DNA of 64,000 bases from Cercis canadensis (Eukaryota; Streptophyta; Magnoliopsida; Fabales; Fabaceae). The notes under the pieces were generated by a model. That model saw only the letters and a list, made by a program, of their open reading frames with translations. It did not search any database and was not told the origin of the DNA. Within the stretch, counting starts at the first letter, position 1, and every line of letters starts with the position of its first letter. Below, piece after piece: positions 38,401 through 52,239 of this stretch. The translations under genes were made by a program, and so were the position numbers. Location: NCBI GenBank assembly GCA_003255065.1, contig QAOA01003657.1:644157-708156 (forward strand), read 5' to 3'.

Positions 38401-41400
38401 AAAAATTTTTATTAGGTGTCACTGTATCTGGCCTGAAACATTGTTTCAGTTCGTCCCTAAATCTGACTTGGATATTTTTCTTAGATTTCACTGTATTTGG
38501 GAAGGAACTGTTTCTCGGTTGGTTATTGTATCTGGCACGATACCCTGTTTCGGTTCGTCCCTATATCTGGCCCGGATATTTTTCTTGGGTTTCTCTGTAT
38601 TTGGGAAGGGACTGTGTCTCGGTTCGTCATTGCATTTGGCCTGTGACCTTGTTTCGGTTCATTGCTAAATCTGACTCAGAAATTTTTCTTGGGTGTCACT
38701 GTATTTGGCCTGGAACCCTGTTTCGGTTCGTCCCTGAATCTGACTCGGATATTTTTCTTGGATTTCACTGTATTTGGGAAGGAACAGTTTCCCGGTGGGT
38801 CATTGTATCTGGCCCGAGGACCTGTTTCGGTTCGTCGATGTATTTGACCCGGATATTTTTATTGGGTTTCACTGTATTTAGGAAGGGCCTATTTCCCGTT
38901 GGGTAATTATATTTGGCCCGGGACCCTGTTTCGATTTCTCCATATATCTGACTCGGATATATTTCTTGGGTTTTACTGTATTTGGGAAAGGACTGTTTCC
39001 AGGTAGGTCATTGTATCTGGCCTGGGACCCTGTTTCGGGTCGTCCCTGTATCTGACTCGAATTTTTTTCTTGGGTTTCACTGTATTTAGGAATGGACTGT
39101 TTCCTGGTGTCTCATTGTATCTGGCCTGGTACCCTGTTCCGGTTCGTGCCTGTATCTGACCCGGATATTTTTCTTGGGTTTCACTGTATCTAGGAAGGAA
39201 CTGTTTCCTAGTTGCTCAAAGAATCTGGCCTTGGACCCTGTTTCGGTTGGTCCTTGTATCTGACTCGGATATTTTACTTTGGTTTCACTGTATTTGACCT
39301 GGGACCCTGTTTCGGTTCGTCTTTGTATCTGACTCGGATATTTTTCTTGGGTTCCACTGTATCTGGCCTTGCACCCTGTTTCTGTTTGTCCGTGTATATG
39401 ACTCAGTTGCTTTTCTTGGATTTCACTGTATTTGGGAAGGGACTGTTTTCCGGTGCGTCATTGTATCTGTCCCAGGACTCTGTTTGGGTTCGTCCCTGTA
39501 TCTGACCCGGATATTTTTCTTGGGTTTCATTATATTTGGGAAGGAACTGTTTCTCGGTGGGTCATTGTATCTGGCCCGGGAACCTGTTTCGGTTCGTCTT
39601 TGTATCTGACCCAGATATTTTTATTTGGTTTCATTGTATTTAGGAAGGGCCTGTTTCCCGTTGGGTGATTATATTTGGCCCGGGACCCCGTTTCGATTTC
39701 TCCTTATATCTGACTTGGATATATTTCTTGAGTTTCACTATATTTGGGAAAGGACAGTTTTCTGGTGGGTCATTGTATCTGGCCTGGGACCCTGTGTCGG
39801 TTTTTCTCTGTATTTGACTAAGATATTTTTCTTAGATTGCACTGCATCTGGGAAATTACTATTTTCGGTGGGTCATTGTATTTGGCCTGGGAACATGTTT
39901 CAGTTCGTGCTTGTATCTAACTTGGATATTATTCTTGGGTTTCACTGTATTTGGGAAGGGACTGTTTCCTGGTAGGTTATTGTATCTGGCTCGTGAACCT
40001 ATTTCGATTCATGCTTTTATCAGACCCCGGATATTTGTTTTGGGTTTCACTGTATTTAGGAAGGGACTGTTTCCCGTTCTGGTAATGTATCTGGCCTATG
40101 AGCCTGTTTTGGTTCATAGCTGTATGTGACTCAGAAATTTTTCTTGGGTTCGACTGTATCAGCCCTGGGACCTTATTTCGTTTCATCCTTGTATCTGACT
40201 CGGATATTTTTCTTGGGTTTCACTGTATTTGGGAAGGGACTGTTTCCTGGTAGGTCATTGTATCTGGCTCGGGACGCTGTTTCGGTTCATCCTTGTATCT
40301 AACTCGGATATTTTTCTTGGCTATCACTGTGTCTGGGAAGGCACTGTTTCCTGGTGGGTCAACGAATCTGGCCTGGGACCCTGTTTCGGTTCATCCATGT
40401 ATCTAACTCGGATATTTTTCTTGGGTTTGACTGTATCTGGGATGGAACTGTTTCCTGGTGGGTCATTGAATCTGGGCCGGGACCCTGTTTCGGTTCGTCC
40501 CTATATCTGACTTAGATATTTTTCTTTGGTTTCACTGTATCTGGCCCGGGATCCTGTTTCGGTTCGTCCCTGTATCTGACCTGGATATTTTTCCTCGGTT
40601 TCGCTATATTTGGAAGGGTCTGTTTCCCGGTGGGTGATTGAATCTGGCCCGGGACTCTGTTTCGGTTCGTCCCTGTATCTGACCCGGATACTTTTCTTGG
40701 GTTTCATTATATTTGGGAAGGAACTGTTCCCCAGTGGGTCATTGTATCTGGACCGTGAACCTATTTCGGTTCGTGCTTATATCAGACCCCAGATATTTTT
40801 TTTTGCGTTTCACTGTATTTAGGAAGGGACTGTTTCTCGTTCTGTCAATGTATCTGGACTGTGAGCCTGTTTTGGTTCATAGCTGTATGTGACTCAGAAA
40901 GTTTTGTTGGGTTCCACTGTATCTGCCATGGGACCCTATTTCGTTTCATCCATGTATCTGACTCTAATATTTTTCTTGGGATTCACTGTGTCTGGGAAGG
41001 CACTGTTTCCTGGTGGGTCAACGAATCTGGTCCGGGACCCTGTTTCGGTTCGTCCATGTGTCTGACTCCGATATTTTTCTTGAGTGTGACTGTATCTGGG
41101 AAGGAACTGTTTCCTGGTGTGTCATTGAATCTGGCCCGGGACCCTGTTTCAGTTCGTCCTTGTATTTGACTCAGACATTTTTCCTTGGTTTCACTGTATC
41201 TGGCCCGGGATCCTTTTTCAATTCGTCTATGTATCTGACCTGGATATTTTTCTTGGGTTTCGCTATATTTGGGAAGGGCCTGTTTCCCGGTGGGTCATTG
41301 TATCTCGCCCGGGACGCTATTTCGGTTCGTCCTTGTATCTGGCCCGAATATTTTTCTTGGGTTTCACTATATTTGGGAATGTACTATTTCCTGGTGTGTC

Positions 41401-41526
41401 ATTGTATCTGGCCCGGGACCCTGTTCCGGTTTGTGATTGTATCTGACCCGAAAATTTTTCTTGGGTTTCACTGTATCGAGGAAGGAATTGTTTCCTAGTT
41501 GCTCAAAGAATTTGGCATGGGACCCT

Positions 41527-42301
41527 GTTTCGGTTCGTCCTTGTATCTGACTCGGATATTTTTCTTGGGTTCCACTGTATCTGACCTGGCAGCCTATTTC
41601 TGTTCGTCCTTGTATCTGACTCAGTTGCTTTTCTTGGATTTCACTATATTTGGGAAGGGACTGTTTTCCAGTGCGTCATTGTTTCTGTCCCAGGACTCTG
41701 TTTCGGTTCGTCCCTGTATCTAACCCGGATATTTTTATTGGGTTTCACTGTATTTAAGAAGGGCCTGTTTCCCGTTGGGTAATTATATTTGGCCCGGGAC
41801 CCTGTTTCGATTTCTCCCTATATCTGACTCGAATATATTTCTTGGGTTTCACTGTATTTGGGAAAGGACTGTTTCCCAGTGGGTCATTGTATCTGGCCTG
41901 GGACCCTTTTTCCGGTCGTCCCTATATCTGACTCGGATTTTTTTTCTTGGGTTTCACTGTATTTGGGAATGGACTGTTTCTTGGTGTGTCATTATATCTG
42001 GCCCGGTACCCTGTTTCGGTTCGTGCTTGTATCTGACCCGGATATTTTTCTTGGGTTTCACTGTATCTAGGAAGGAACAGTTTCCTAGTGGCTCAAAGAA
42101 TCTGACCTGGGACCCTGTTTCGGTTCGTCCTTGTATCTGACTCAGATATTTTTCTTTGGTTTCACTGTATTTGACCTGGGACCCTGTTTCAATTCGTCTT
42201 TGTATCTGACTCGGATATTTTTCTTGGGTTCCACTGTACCTGGCCTTGCACCCTGTTTCTGTTCGTCCTTGTATATGACTCAGTTGCTTTTCTTGGATTT
42301 C
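41527..42301 (+). repeat. Segmental copy of 1-775
   Basis: Counterpart of the block at the window start (offset 41526). The identity spans at least seven monomers, including the run with CCCTTTTTCCGGTCGTCC and the string of T at 41938-41945. It shows that blocks move tens of kilobases within the array while keeping orientation. Confidence 0.85.
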
Positions 42302-44949
42302 ATTGTATTTGGGAAGGGACTGTTTTCCAGTGCGTCATTGTATCTGTCCCAACACTCTGTTTGGGTTCGTTCCTGTATCTGACCCGGATATTTTTCTTGG
42401 GTTTCATTATATTTGGGAAGGAACTGTTTCTTGGTGGGTCATTGTATCTGGCCCGGGAACCTGTGTCGGTTCGTCCCTGTATCTGACCCAGATATTTTTG
42501 TTTGGTTTCATTGTATGTAGGAAGGGCCTGTTTCCCGTTGGGTGATTATGTTTGGCCCGGGACCCTGTTTCGATTTCTCCTTATATCTGACTCGGATATT
42601 TTTCTTGGGTTCCACTGTATCTGACCTGGCACCCTATTTCTGTTCGTCCTTATATCTGACTCAGTTGCTTTTCTTGGATTTCACTATATTTGGGAAGGGA
42701 CTGTTTTCCAGAGCGTCATTGTATCTGTCCCAGGACTCTGTTTCGGTTCGTCCCTGTATCTAACCCGGATATTTTTATTGGGTTTCACTGTATTTAGGAA
42801 GGGCCTGTTTCCCGTTGGGTAATTATATTTGGCCCAGGACCCTGTTTCGATTTCTCCCTATATCTGACTCGAATATATTTCTTGGGTTTCATTGTATTTG
42901 GGAAACGACTGTTTCCCGGTGGGTCATTGTATCTGGCCCGGGACCCTGTTTCGGTTCGTGCTTGTATCTGACCCGGATATTTTTCTTGGGTTTCACTGTA
43001 TCTAGGAAGGAACAGTTTCCTACTGGTTCAAAGAATCTGGCCTAGGACCCTTTTTGTTTTGTCCTTGTATCTGACTCAGATATTTTTCTTTGGTTTCACT
43101 GTATTTGACCTGGACCCTGTTTCGGTTCATCTTTGTATTTGACACGGATATTTTTCTTGGGTTCCACTGTGTCTGGCCTGGCACCCTGTTTCTGTTCGTC
43201 ATTGTATATGACTCAGTTGCTTTTCTTGGATTTCACTGTATTTGGGAAGGGACTGTTTTCCGGTGCGTCGTTGTATCTGGCCCGGGACCCTGTTTCGATT
43301 TCTCCCTATATCTGACTCGGATATATTTCTTGAGTTTCACTGTATTTGGGAAAGAACTGTTTCCTAGTGGGTCATTGTATCTGGCCTGGGACCCTGTGTC
43401 AATTTTTCTCTTTATTTGACTCGGATACTTCTCTTAGATTTCACTGTATCTGGGAAATTACTATTTTCGGTGGGTCATTGTATTTTGTCTGGAAACCTGT
43501 TTCGGGTCGTCGCTGCACCTAACTTGGATATTATTCATGGGTTTCACTGTATTTGGGAAGGGACTGTTTCCTGGTGGGTTATTGTATTTGGCCTATCAAC
43601 CTATTTCTGTTCGTGCTTATATCAGACCCCGGATATTTTTTTTGGGTTTCACTGTATTTAGGAAGGGACTGTTTCCCGTTCTGTCAATGTATCTGGCCTG
43701 TGAGCCTGTTATGGTTCATAGCTCTATGTGACTCGGAAATTTTTCTTGGGTTCCACTGTATTTTCCCAGGGACCCTGTTTCGTTTCATCCTTGTATCTGA
43801 CTCGGATATTTTTCTTGGGTTTCACTGTATTTGGGAAGGGACTGTTTCCCTATGGGTCAATGTATCTAGCCCGGGATCCTATTCTTTTTCTTCTTTGTAT
43901 CTGTCCCGGATATTTTTCTTGGGTTTCACTGTATTTGGGAAGGGCCTGTTTCCCGGTGGGTCATTGTATCTGGCTCGGTACGCTGTTTCGGTTCGTCCCT
44001 GTATCTGACTCAGATTTTTTCTTAGCTTTCACTGTGTCCAGGAAGGCATTGTTTCCTGGTGGGTCAACGAATCTGGCCCGGGACCCTGTTTCGGTTCGTC
44101 CATGTATCTGACTCGGATATTTTCCTTGGGTTTGACTGTATCTGGGATGGAACTGTTTCCTGGTGGGTCATTGAATCTGGCCCGGGACATTGTTTCAATT
44201 CGTCCTTGTATCTGACTCAGATATTTTTCTTTGGTTTCATTGTATTTGACCTGGGACCCTGTTTTGGTTTGTCTTTCTATCTGACTCAGATATTTTTCTT
44301 GGGTTCCACTGTATCTGACCTGGCACCCTATTTCTATTCATCCTTGTATCTGACTCAGATATTTGGGAAGGGACTGTGTCCCGATGCGTCATTGTATTTG
44401 GCCTGTGACCCTTATTCGGTTCATCGCTATATCTGACTCAGAAATTTTTCTTGGGTGTCACTGTATCTGGCCTGGAACCCTGTTTCGGTTCGTCCCTGAA
44501 TCTGACTCGGATATTTTTCTTGGATTTAACTGTATTTGGGAAGGAACTGTTTCCCGGTGGGTTATTGTATCTTGCCCGAGTCCCTGTTTCGGTTCGTCCC
44601 TGTATCTGACCCGAATATTTTTATTGGGTTTCACTGTATTTAGGAAGGGCCGGTTTCCCGTTTACTAATTATATTTGGCTCAGGACCCTTTTCGATTTCT
44701 CCCTATATCTGACTCGGATATATTTCTTGGGTTTCACTATATTTGGGAAAGGACTGTTTCCAGGTGGGTCATTGTATCTGGCCTGGGACCCTCTTTCGGG
44801 TCGTCCCTGTATCTGACTCGGATTTTTTTCTTGGGTTTCACTGTATTTGGGAATAGACTGTTTCCTGGAGTGTCATTGTATCTGGCCCGGGACCCTGTTC
44901 CGGTTCGTGCTTGTATCTGACCCGGATATTTTTCTTGGGTTTCATTGTA

Positions 44950-47229
44950 TTTGAGAAGGGCCTGTTTCCCATTGGTTCATTGTATCTGGCCCGGGACCTT
45001 GTTTCGGTAGGGTTCTGTATCTGACCCGTATATTTTTCTTGGGTTTCACTTTATCTGGGAAGGAATTCTTTCCTAGTGGGTCAACGAATCTGGCCCGTGA
45101 CCCTGTTTCGGTTCGTCCCTTTATCTAACTCAGATATTTTTCATTGGTTTCACTGTCTCTGGGCTGGGTTCCTGTTGCGATTTGTCCTTGTATCTGAGTC
45201 GGATATTTTTCTTCGGTTTCACTGTATCTGTCTTGGGAGCCTGTTTTAGTTCGTCCTTGTATCTGACTCAGTTGCTTTTCTTATATTTCACTTTATTTGG
45301 GAAGGGACTATTTTTCGGTGCGTCATTGTATCTGGCCCGAGACCCTGTTTCGGTTCGTTCCTATATCTGACCCGGATATTTTTCTTGAGTTTCACTATAT
45401 TTGGGAAGAGACTGTTTCCCGGTGGGTCATTGTATCTGGCCCGTGAACCTATTTAGGTTCGTGCTTATATCAGACCACAGATATTTTTTTTGGGTTTCAC
45501 TGTATTTAGGAAGGGACGTTTTCCCATTCTGTCAATGTACCTGGCCTGTGAGCCTGTTTTGGTTCATAGCTGTATGTGACTCAGAAATTTTTCTTGGGTT
45601 CTACTGTATCTGCCCTGGGACCCTGTTTCGTTTTATCCTTGTAACTGACTCGAATATTTTTCTTGGGTTTCACTGTGTCTGGGAAGGCACTGTTTCCTGG
45701 TGGGTCAACGAATCTGGTCCGTGACCCTGTTTCGGTTAATCCAAGTATCTGACTCATATATTTTTCTTAGGTTTGACTGTATCTGGGAAGGAACTTTTTC
45801 CTGGTGGGTCATTGAATCTGATCCGGGACCCTGTTGGGGTTCGTTCTTGTATCTGACTCAGATATTTTTCTTTGGTTTCACTGTATCTGGCCCGGGATCC
45901 TGTTTCGGTTCGTCCCTGTATCTGACCTGGATATTTTTCTTGGGTTTCGCTATATTTGGGAAGGGCCTGTTTCTCGGTGGGTCATTATATCTCGCCCGGG
46001 ACGATGTTTTGGTTCATCCTTGTATCTGGCCCGGATATTTTTCTTGAGTTTCTCTGTATTTGAGAAGGGCCTGTTTCCTGTTGGTTCATTGTATCTGGCC
46101 CGGGACCTTGTTTCGGTACGGTTCTGTATCTGACCCGTATATTTTTCTTGGGTTTCACTTTATCTGGGAAGGAATTCTTTCCTAGTGGGTCAACGAATCT
46201 GGCCCGTGACCCTGTTTCGGTTCGTCCCTTTATCTAACTCAGATATTTTTCATTGGTTTCACTGTCTCTGGGCTGGGTTCCTGTTGCGATTTGTCCTTGT
46301 ATCTGAGTCGGATATTTTTCTTCGGTTTCACTGTATCTGTCTTGGGAGCCTGTTTTAGTTCGTCCTTGTATCTGACTCAGTTGCTTTTCTTATATTTCAC
46401 TTTATTTGGGAAGGGACTATTTTTCGGTGCGTCATTGTATCTGGCCCGAGACCCTGTTTCGGTTCGTTCCTATATCTGACCCGGATATTTTTCTTGAGTT
46501 TCACTATATTTGGGAAGAGACTGTTTCCCGGTGGGTCATTGTATCTGGCCCGTGAACCTATTTAGGTTCGTGCTTATATCAGACCACAGATATTTTTTTT
46601 GGGTTTCACTGTATTTAGGAAGGGACTGTTTCCCGTTCTGTCAATGTACCTGGCCTGTGAGCCTGTTTTGGTTCATAGCTGTATGTGACTCAGAAATTTT
46701 TCTTGGGTTCCACTGTATCTGCCCTGGGACCCTGTTTCGTTTTATCCTTGTAACTGACTCGAATATTTTTCTTGGGTTTCACTGTGTCTGGGAAGGCACT
46801 GTTTCCTGGTGGGTCAACGAATCTGGTCCGTGACCCTGTTTCGGTTAATCCAAGTATCTGACTCATATATTTTTCTTAGGTTTGACTGTATCTGGGAAGG
46901 AACTTTTTCCTGGTGGGTCATTGAATCTGATCCGGGACCCTGTTGGGGTTCGTTCTTGTATCTGACTCAGATATTTTTCTTTGGTTTCACTGTATCTGGC
47001 CCGGGATCCTGTTTCGGTTCGTCCCTGTATCTGACCTGGATATTTTTCTTGGGTTTCGCTATATTTGGGAAGGGCCTGTTTCCCGGTGGGTCATTATATC
47101 TCGCCCGGGACGATGTTTTGGTTCATCCTTGTATCTGGCCCGGATATTTTTCTTGAGTTTCTCTGTATTTGAGAAGGGCCTGTTTCCTGTTGGTTCATTG
47201 TATCTGGCCCGGGACCTTGTTTCGGTACA
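44950..47229 (+). repeat. Tandem pair of 1109-bp higher-order units
   Basis: About 44950-46120 and 46059-47229 match at a constant offset of 1109 bp with only a handful of differences (for example GGACGTTTTCCCATTC versus GGACTGTTTCCCGTTC). The monomer order read by eye is long, short, short, long, long, long, short, long, long, short, long, long: 8 long and 4 short, expected 1108 bp. It is the largest clear tandem higher-order unit in the window. Confidence 0.9.
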
Positions 47230-50128
47230 GTTCTGTATCTGACTAGGATATTTTCCTTGGGTTTCTCTGTATTTTGGAAGGGACTGTGTCCCGGTGGGTC
47301 ATTGTATTTGGCCTGTGACACTGTTTCGGTTCATCGCTATATCTGACTCAGAAATTTTTCTTGGGTGTCACTGTATCCGGCTTGCAACCCTGTTTCGGTT
47401 CGTCCCTGAATCTGAGTCGGATATTTTTCTTGGATTTCAATGTATTTTGTAAGGGACTGTTTCCCAGTGGTTATTGTATCTGGCCCGAGACCCTGTTTTG
47501 GTTCGTCCCTATATCTGACCCGGATATTTTTATTGGGTTTCATTGTATTTAGGAAGGCCCGGTTTCCCGTTTGGTAAATATATTTGGCTCGGGACCCAGT
47601 TTCGATTTCTCCCTATATCTGACTCGGATATATTTCTTGGGTTTCACTGTATTTGGGAATGGACTGTTTCCTGGTGTGTCATTGTATCTGGCCCGGGACT
47701 CTGTTCCGATTCGTGCTTGTATCTGACCCGGATATTTTTCTTGGGTATAATTGTATTTGAGAAGGGCCTGTTTCCCATTGGTTCATTGTATCTGGCCCGG
47801 GACCTTGTTTCGGAACGGTTCTGTATCTAACTCGGATATTTTTCTTGGGTTTCACTTTATCTTGGAAGGAACTGTTTCTTAGTGGGTCAACGAATCTGGC
47901 CCGTGACCCTATTTCGGTTCGTCGCTGTATCTGACTCAGATATTTTTCATTGGTTTCACTGTCTCTGGGCTGGGATCCTGTTGCGGTTCATCCTTGTATC
48001 TGAGTCGGATATTTTTCTTCGGTTTCACTGTATCTGTCCTGGGAGCCTGTTTCGGTTTGTCCTTGTATCTGACTCAGTTGCTTTTCTTATATTTCACTTT
48101 ATTTGGGAAGGGAATGTTTTCGGTGCGTCATTGTATCTGGCCCAAGACCCTGTTTCGGTTCGTTCCTGTATCTGACCCGGATATTTTTATTGGGTTTCAC
48201 TGCATTTAGAAAGTGCTTGTTTCCCGTTGGGTAATTATATTTAGTCCGAGAACTTGTTTCGATTTCTCCCTATATTTGACTCGGATATATTTCGTGGGTT
48301 TCACTTTCTTTGGGAAAGGACTGCTTCCCGCTGGGTCATTGTATTTGGCTTGGGCCCTGTTTCGGGTCGTCCCTATATCTGACTCAGATTTTTTTCTTGG
48401 GTTTCACTGTATTTGGGAATGGACTGTTTCCTGGTGTGTCATTGTATCTGGCCTGGGACCCTGTTTCGGTTCGTGCTTGTATCTGACCCGTATATTTTTC
48501 TTGGGTTTCACTGTATCTAGGAAGGAACAGTTTCCTAGTAGCTCAAAGAATATGGCCTGGGACCCTGTTTCGGTTCGTCCTTATATCTGACTCAGATATT
48601 TTTCTTTGGTTTCACTGTATTTGACCTGGGACCCTGTTTCGGTTTGTCTTTGTATCTGACTCGGATATTTTTCTTCGGTTCCACTGTGTCTGACCTAGAA
48701 CCCTGTTTCTGGTCGTCCTTGTATATGACTCAGTTGCTTTTCCTGGATTTCACTGTATTTTGGAAGGGACTATTTTCCGGTGCGTCATTGTATCTGTCCC
48801 AGGACTCTGTTTCTGTTCGTCCCTGTATCTGACTCGGATATTTTTCTTGGGTTTCTCTGTATTTGGGAAGGGACTGTGTCCAGATGGGTCATTGTATTTA
48901 GCCTGTGACACTGTTTCGGTTCGTCGCTATATCTGACTCAGAAATTTTTCTTGGATGTCATTGTATCCGGCTTGGAACCCTGTTTCGTTTCGTCCTTGAA
49001 TCTGACTCGGATATTTTTCTTGGATTTCAATGTATTTGGGAAGGAACTGTTTCCCGGTGGGATATTGTATCTGGCCCGAGACCCTGTTTCTGTTCGTCCC
49101 TGTATCTGACCTGGATATTTTTATTAGGTTTCACTGTATTTAGGAAGGGCCGGTTTCCCATTTGGTAATTATATTTGGCCCGGGACTCTGTTTCGATTTC
49201 TCCCTATATCTGACTCGGATATATTTCTTGGGTTTCACTGTATTTAGGAAAGGACTGTTTCCCGGTAGGTATTTGTATCTGGCCTGAGACCCTGTTTCAG
49301 GTCGTCCCTGTATCTGACTCGGATGTTTTTCTTGGGTTTCACTGTATTTGGGAATGAACTATTTCCTGGTGTGTCATTGTATCTGTCCCGGGACCCTGTT
49401 CCGATTTGTGCTTGTATCTGACCCGGATATTTTTCTTGGGTTTCACTGTATCAAGGAAGGAACTGTTTCCTAGTGGCTCAAAGAATCTGACTCGGATATT
49501 TTTCTTGGATTTCAATGTATTTGGGAAGGAACTGTTTCCCGGTGGGTTATTGTATCTGGCCCGAGACCCTGTTTCGGTTCGTCCCTATTTCTAACCCGGA
49601 TATTTTTATTGGGTTTCACTGTATTTAGGAAGGGCTGGTTTCCCGTTTGGTAATTATATTTGGCTCGGGACCCTGTTTCGATTTCTCCCTATATCTGACT
49701 CGGATATATTTCTTAGGTTCCACTGTATTTGGGAATGGACTGTTTCCTGGTGTGTCATTGTATCTGGCCCAGGACTCTGTTCCGGTTCGTGCTTGTATTT
49801 GACCCGGATATTTTTCTTGGGCTTAATTGTATTTGAGAAGGGCCTGTTTCCCATTGGTTTATTGTATCTGGCCCGGGACCTTGTTTCGGAACGGTTCTGT
49901 ATCTGACTCGGATATTTTTCTTGGGTTTCACTTTATCTGGAAGGAACTGTTTCCTAGTGGGTCAACGAATCTAGCCCGTGAACCTGTTTCGGTTCGTCGC
50001 TGTATCTGACTCAGATATTTTTCATTGGTTTCACTGTCTCTGGGCTGGGATCCTGTTGCGGTTCGTCATTGTATCTGAGTCGGATATTTTTCTTCGGTTT
50101 CACTGTATCTGTCCTCAGAGCCTGTTTA

Positions 50129-50395
50129 GGTTCGTCCTTGTATCTGACTCAGTTGCTTTTCTTATATTTCACTTTATTTGGGAAGGGACTGTTTTTCGGT
50201 GCGTCATTGTATTTGGCCCGAGACCCTATTTCGGTTCGTTCCTGTATTTGACTCGGATATTTTTCTTGAGTTTCACTGTATTTAGGAAGAGACTGTTTCC
50301 CGGTGGGTCATTGTAGCTGACCCGGGACCCTTATTCAGTTCGTCCCTGTATCTGACCCGGGTATTTTTATTGTGTTTCATTGGATTTAGAAAGGG
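50129..50395 (+). repeat. Left half of a 267-bp duplication at an assembly join
   Basis: Matches 50398-50664 at offset 269 with one visible difference (TGTATTTGGCCC versus TGTATATGGCCC). It ends at the N at 50396. Confidence 0.87.
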
Positions 50396-50396
50396 N
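50396..50396. other. Single N: contig join 3
   Basis: One N between TTTAGAAAGGG and CGGTTCGTCC, with near-perfect 267-bp duplicates on the two sides, as at the other two N positions. Confidence 0.9.
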
Positions 50397-50397
50397 C

Positions 50398-50664
50398 GGT
50401 TCGTCCTTGTATCTGACTCAGTTGCTTTTCTTATATTTCACTTTATTTGGGAAGGGACTGTTTTTCGGTGCGTCATTGTATATGGCCCGAGACCCTATTT
50501 CGGTTCGTTCCTGTATTTGACTCGGATATTTTTCTTGAGTTTCACTGTATTTAGGAAGAGACTGTTTCCCGGTGGGTCATTGTAGCTGACCCGGGACCCT
50601 TATTCAGTTCGTCCCTGTATCTGACCCGGGTATTTTTATTGTGTTTCATTGGATTTAGAAAGGG
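50398..50664 (+). repeat. Right half of a 267-bp duplication at an assembly join
   Basis: Second copy of 50129-50395. The array continues afterwards with CCTGTTTCCCGTTGGG, the expected next segment of the monomer. Confidence 0.87.
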
Positions 50665-52239
50665 CCTGTTTCCCGTTGGGTAATTATAATTGGCCAGGGA
50701 CCCTGTTTCGATTTCTCCCTATATTTGACTCGGATATATTTCTTGGGTTTCACTGTATTTGGGAAAGGACTGTTTCCCGCTTGGTCATTGTATCTGGCCT
50801 GGGCCCTGTTTCGGGTCGTCCCTATATCTGACTCGGATTTTTTTCTTGGGTTTCATTGTATTTAGGAATGGACTGTTTCCTGGTATGTCATTGTATCTGG
50901 ACCGGGACCCTGTTTCGGTTTGTGCTTGTATCTGACCCGGATATTTTTCTTGGGTTTCACTGTATCTAGGAAGGAATTGTTTCCTAGTGGCTCAAAGAAT
51001 CTGTTCTGGGACCCTGTTTCGGTTCGTCCTTGTATTTGACTCGGATATTTTTCTTTTGTTTCACTGTATTTGACCTCGGACCCTGTTTTCGTTTTTCTTA
51101 GTATCTGACTCGGATATTTTTCTTGAGTTCCACTGTATCTGACCTGGCACCCTATTTCTGTTCGTCCTTGTATCTGACCCAGTTGCTTTTCTTGGATTTC
51201 ACTGTATTTGGGAAGAGACTATTTTTCGGTGCGTCATTGTATCTGTCCCAGGACTCTGTTTCGGTTCGTCCCTATATCTGACCCGTATATTTTTATTGGG
51301 TTTCACTGTATTTAGGAAGGGCCTGTTTCCCGTTGGGTAATTATATTTGGCCCGGGACCCTGTTTCGATTTCTCCCTATATCTGACTCGGATATATTTTT
51401 TGGGTTTCACTGTATTTGGGAAAGGACTGTTTCCCGCTGGGTCATTGTGTCTGGCCTGGGACCCTGTTTCGGGTCGTCCTTATATCTGACTCGGATTTTT
51501 TTCTTGGGTTTCACTGTATTTGGGAATGGACTGTTTCCTGGTGTGTCATTGTATCTGGCCCGGGACCCTGTTTCAGTTCGTGCTTGTATCTGACCCGGAT
51601 ATTTTTCTTGGGTTTCACTGTATCTAGGAAGGAACAGTTTCCTAGTGGCTCAAAGAATCTGGCCTGGGACCTGTTTCGAGTCGTCCTTATATCTGACTCA
51701 GATATTTTTCTTTGGTTTCACTGTATTTGACCTAGGACCCTGTTTCGGTTTGTCTTTGTATCTGACTCGGATATTTTTCTTGGGTTCCACTGTGTCTGAC
51801 CTGGCACCCTGTTTCTGGTCGTCCTTGTATATGACTCAGTTGTTTTCCTGGATTTCACTGTATTTTGGAAGGGACTGTTTTCCGGTGCGTCATTGTATCT
51901 GTCCCAGGACTCTGTTTCTGTTCGTCCCTGTATCTGACTCGGATATTTTTCTTGGGTTTCTCTGTATTTGGGAAGGGACTGTGTCCCGATGGGTCATTGT
52001 ATTTAGCCTGTGACACTGTTTCGGTTCATCGCTATATCTGACTCAGAAATTTTTCTTGGATGTCATTGTATCCGGCTTGGAACCCTGTTTCGTTTCGTCC
52101 TTGAATCTGACTCGAATATTTTTTTTGGATTTCAATGTATTTGGGAAGGAACTGTTTCCCGGTGGGTTATTGTATCTGGCCCGAGACCCTGTTTCTGTTC
52201 GTCCCTGTATCTGACTCAGTTGCTTTTCTTGGATTTCAC

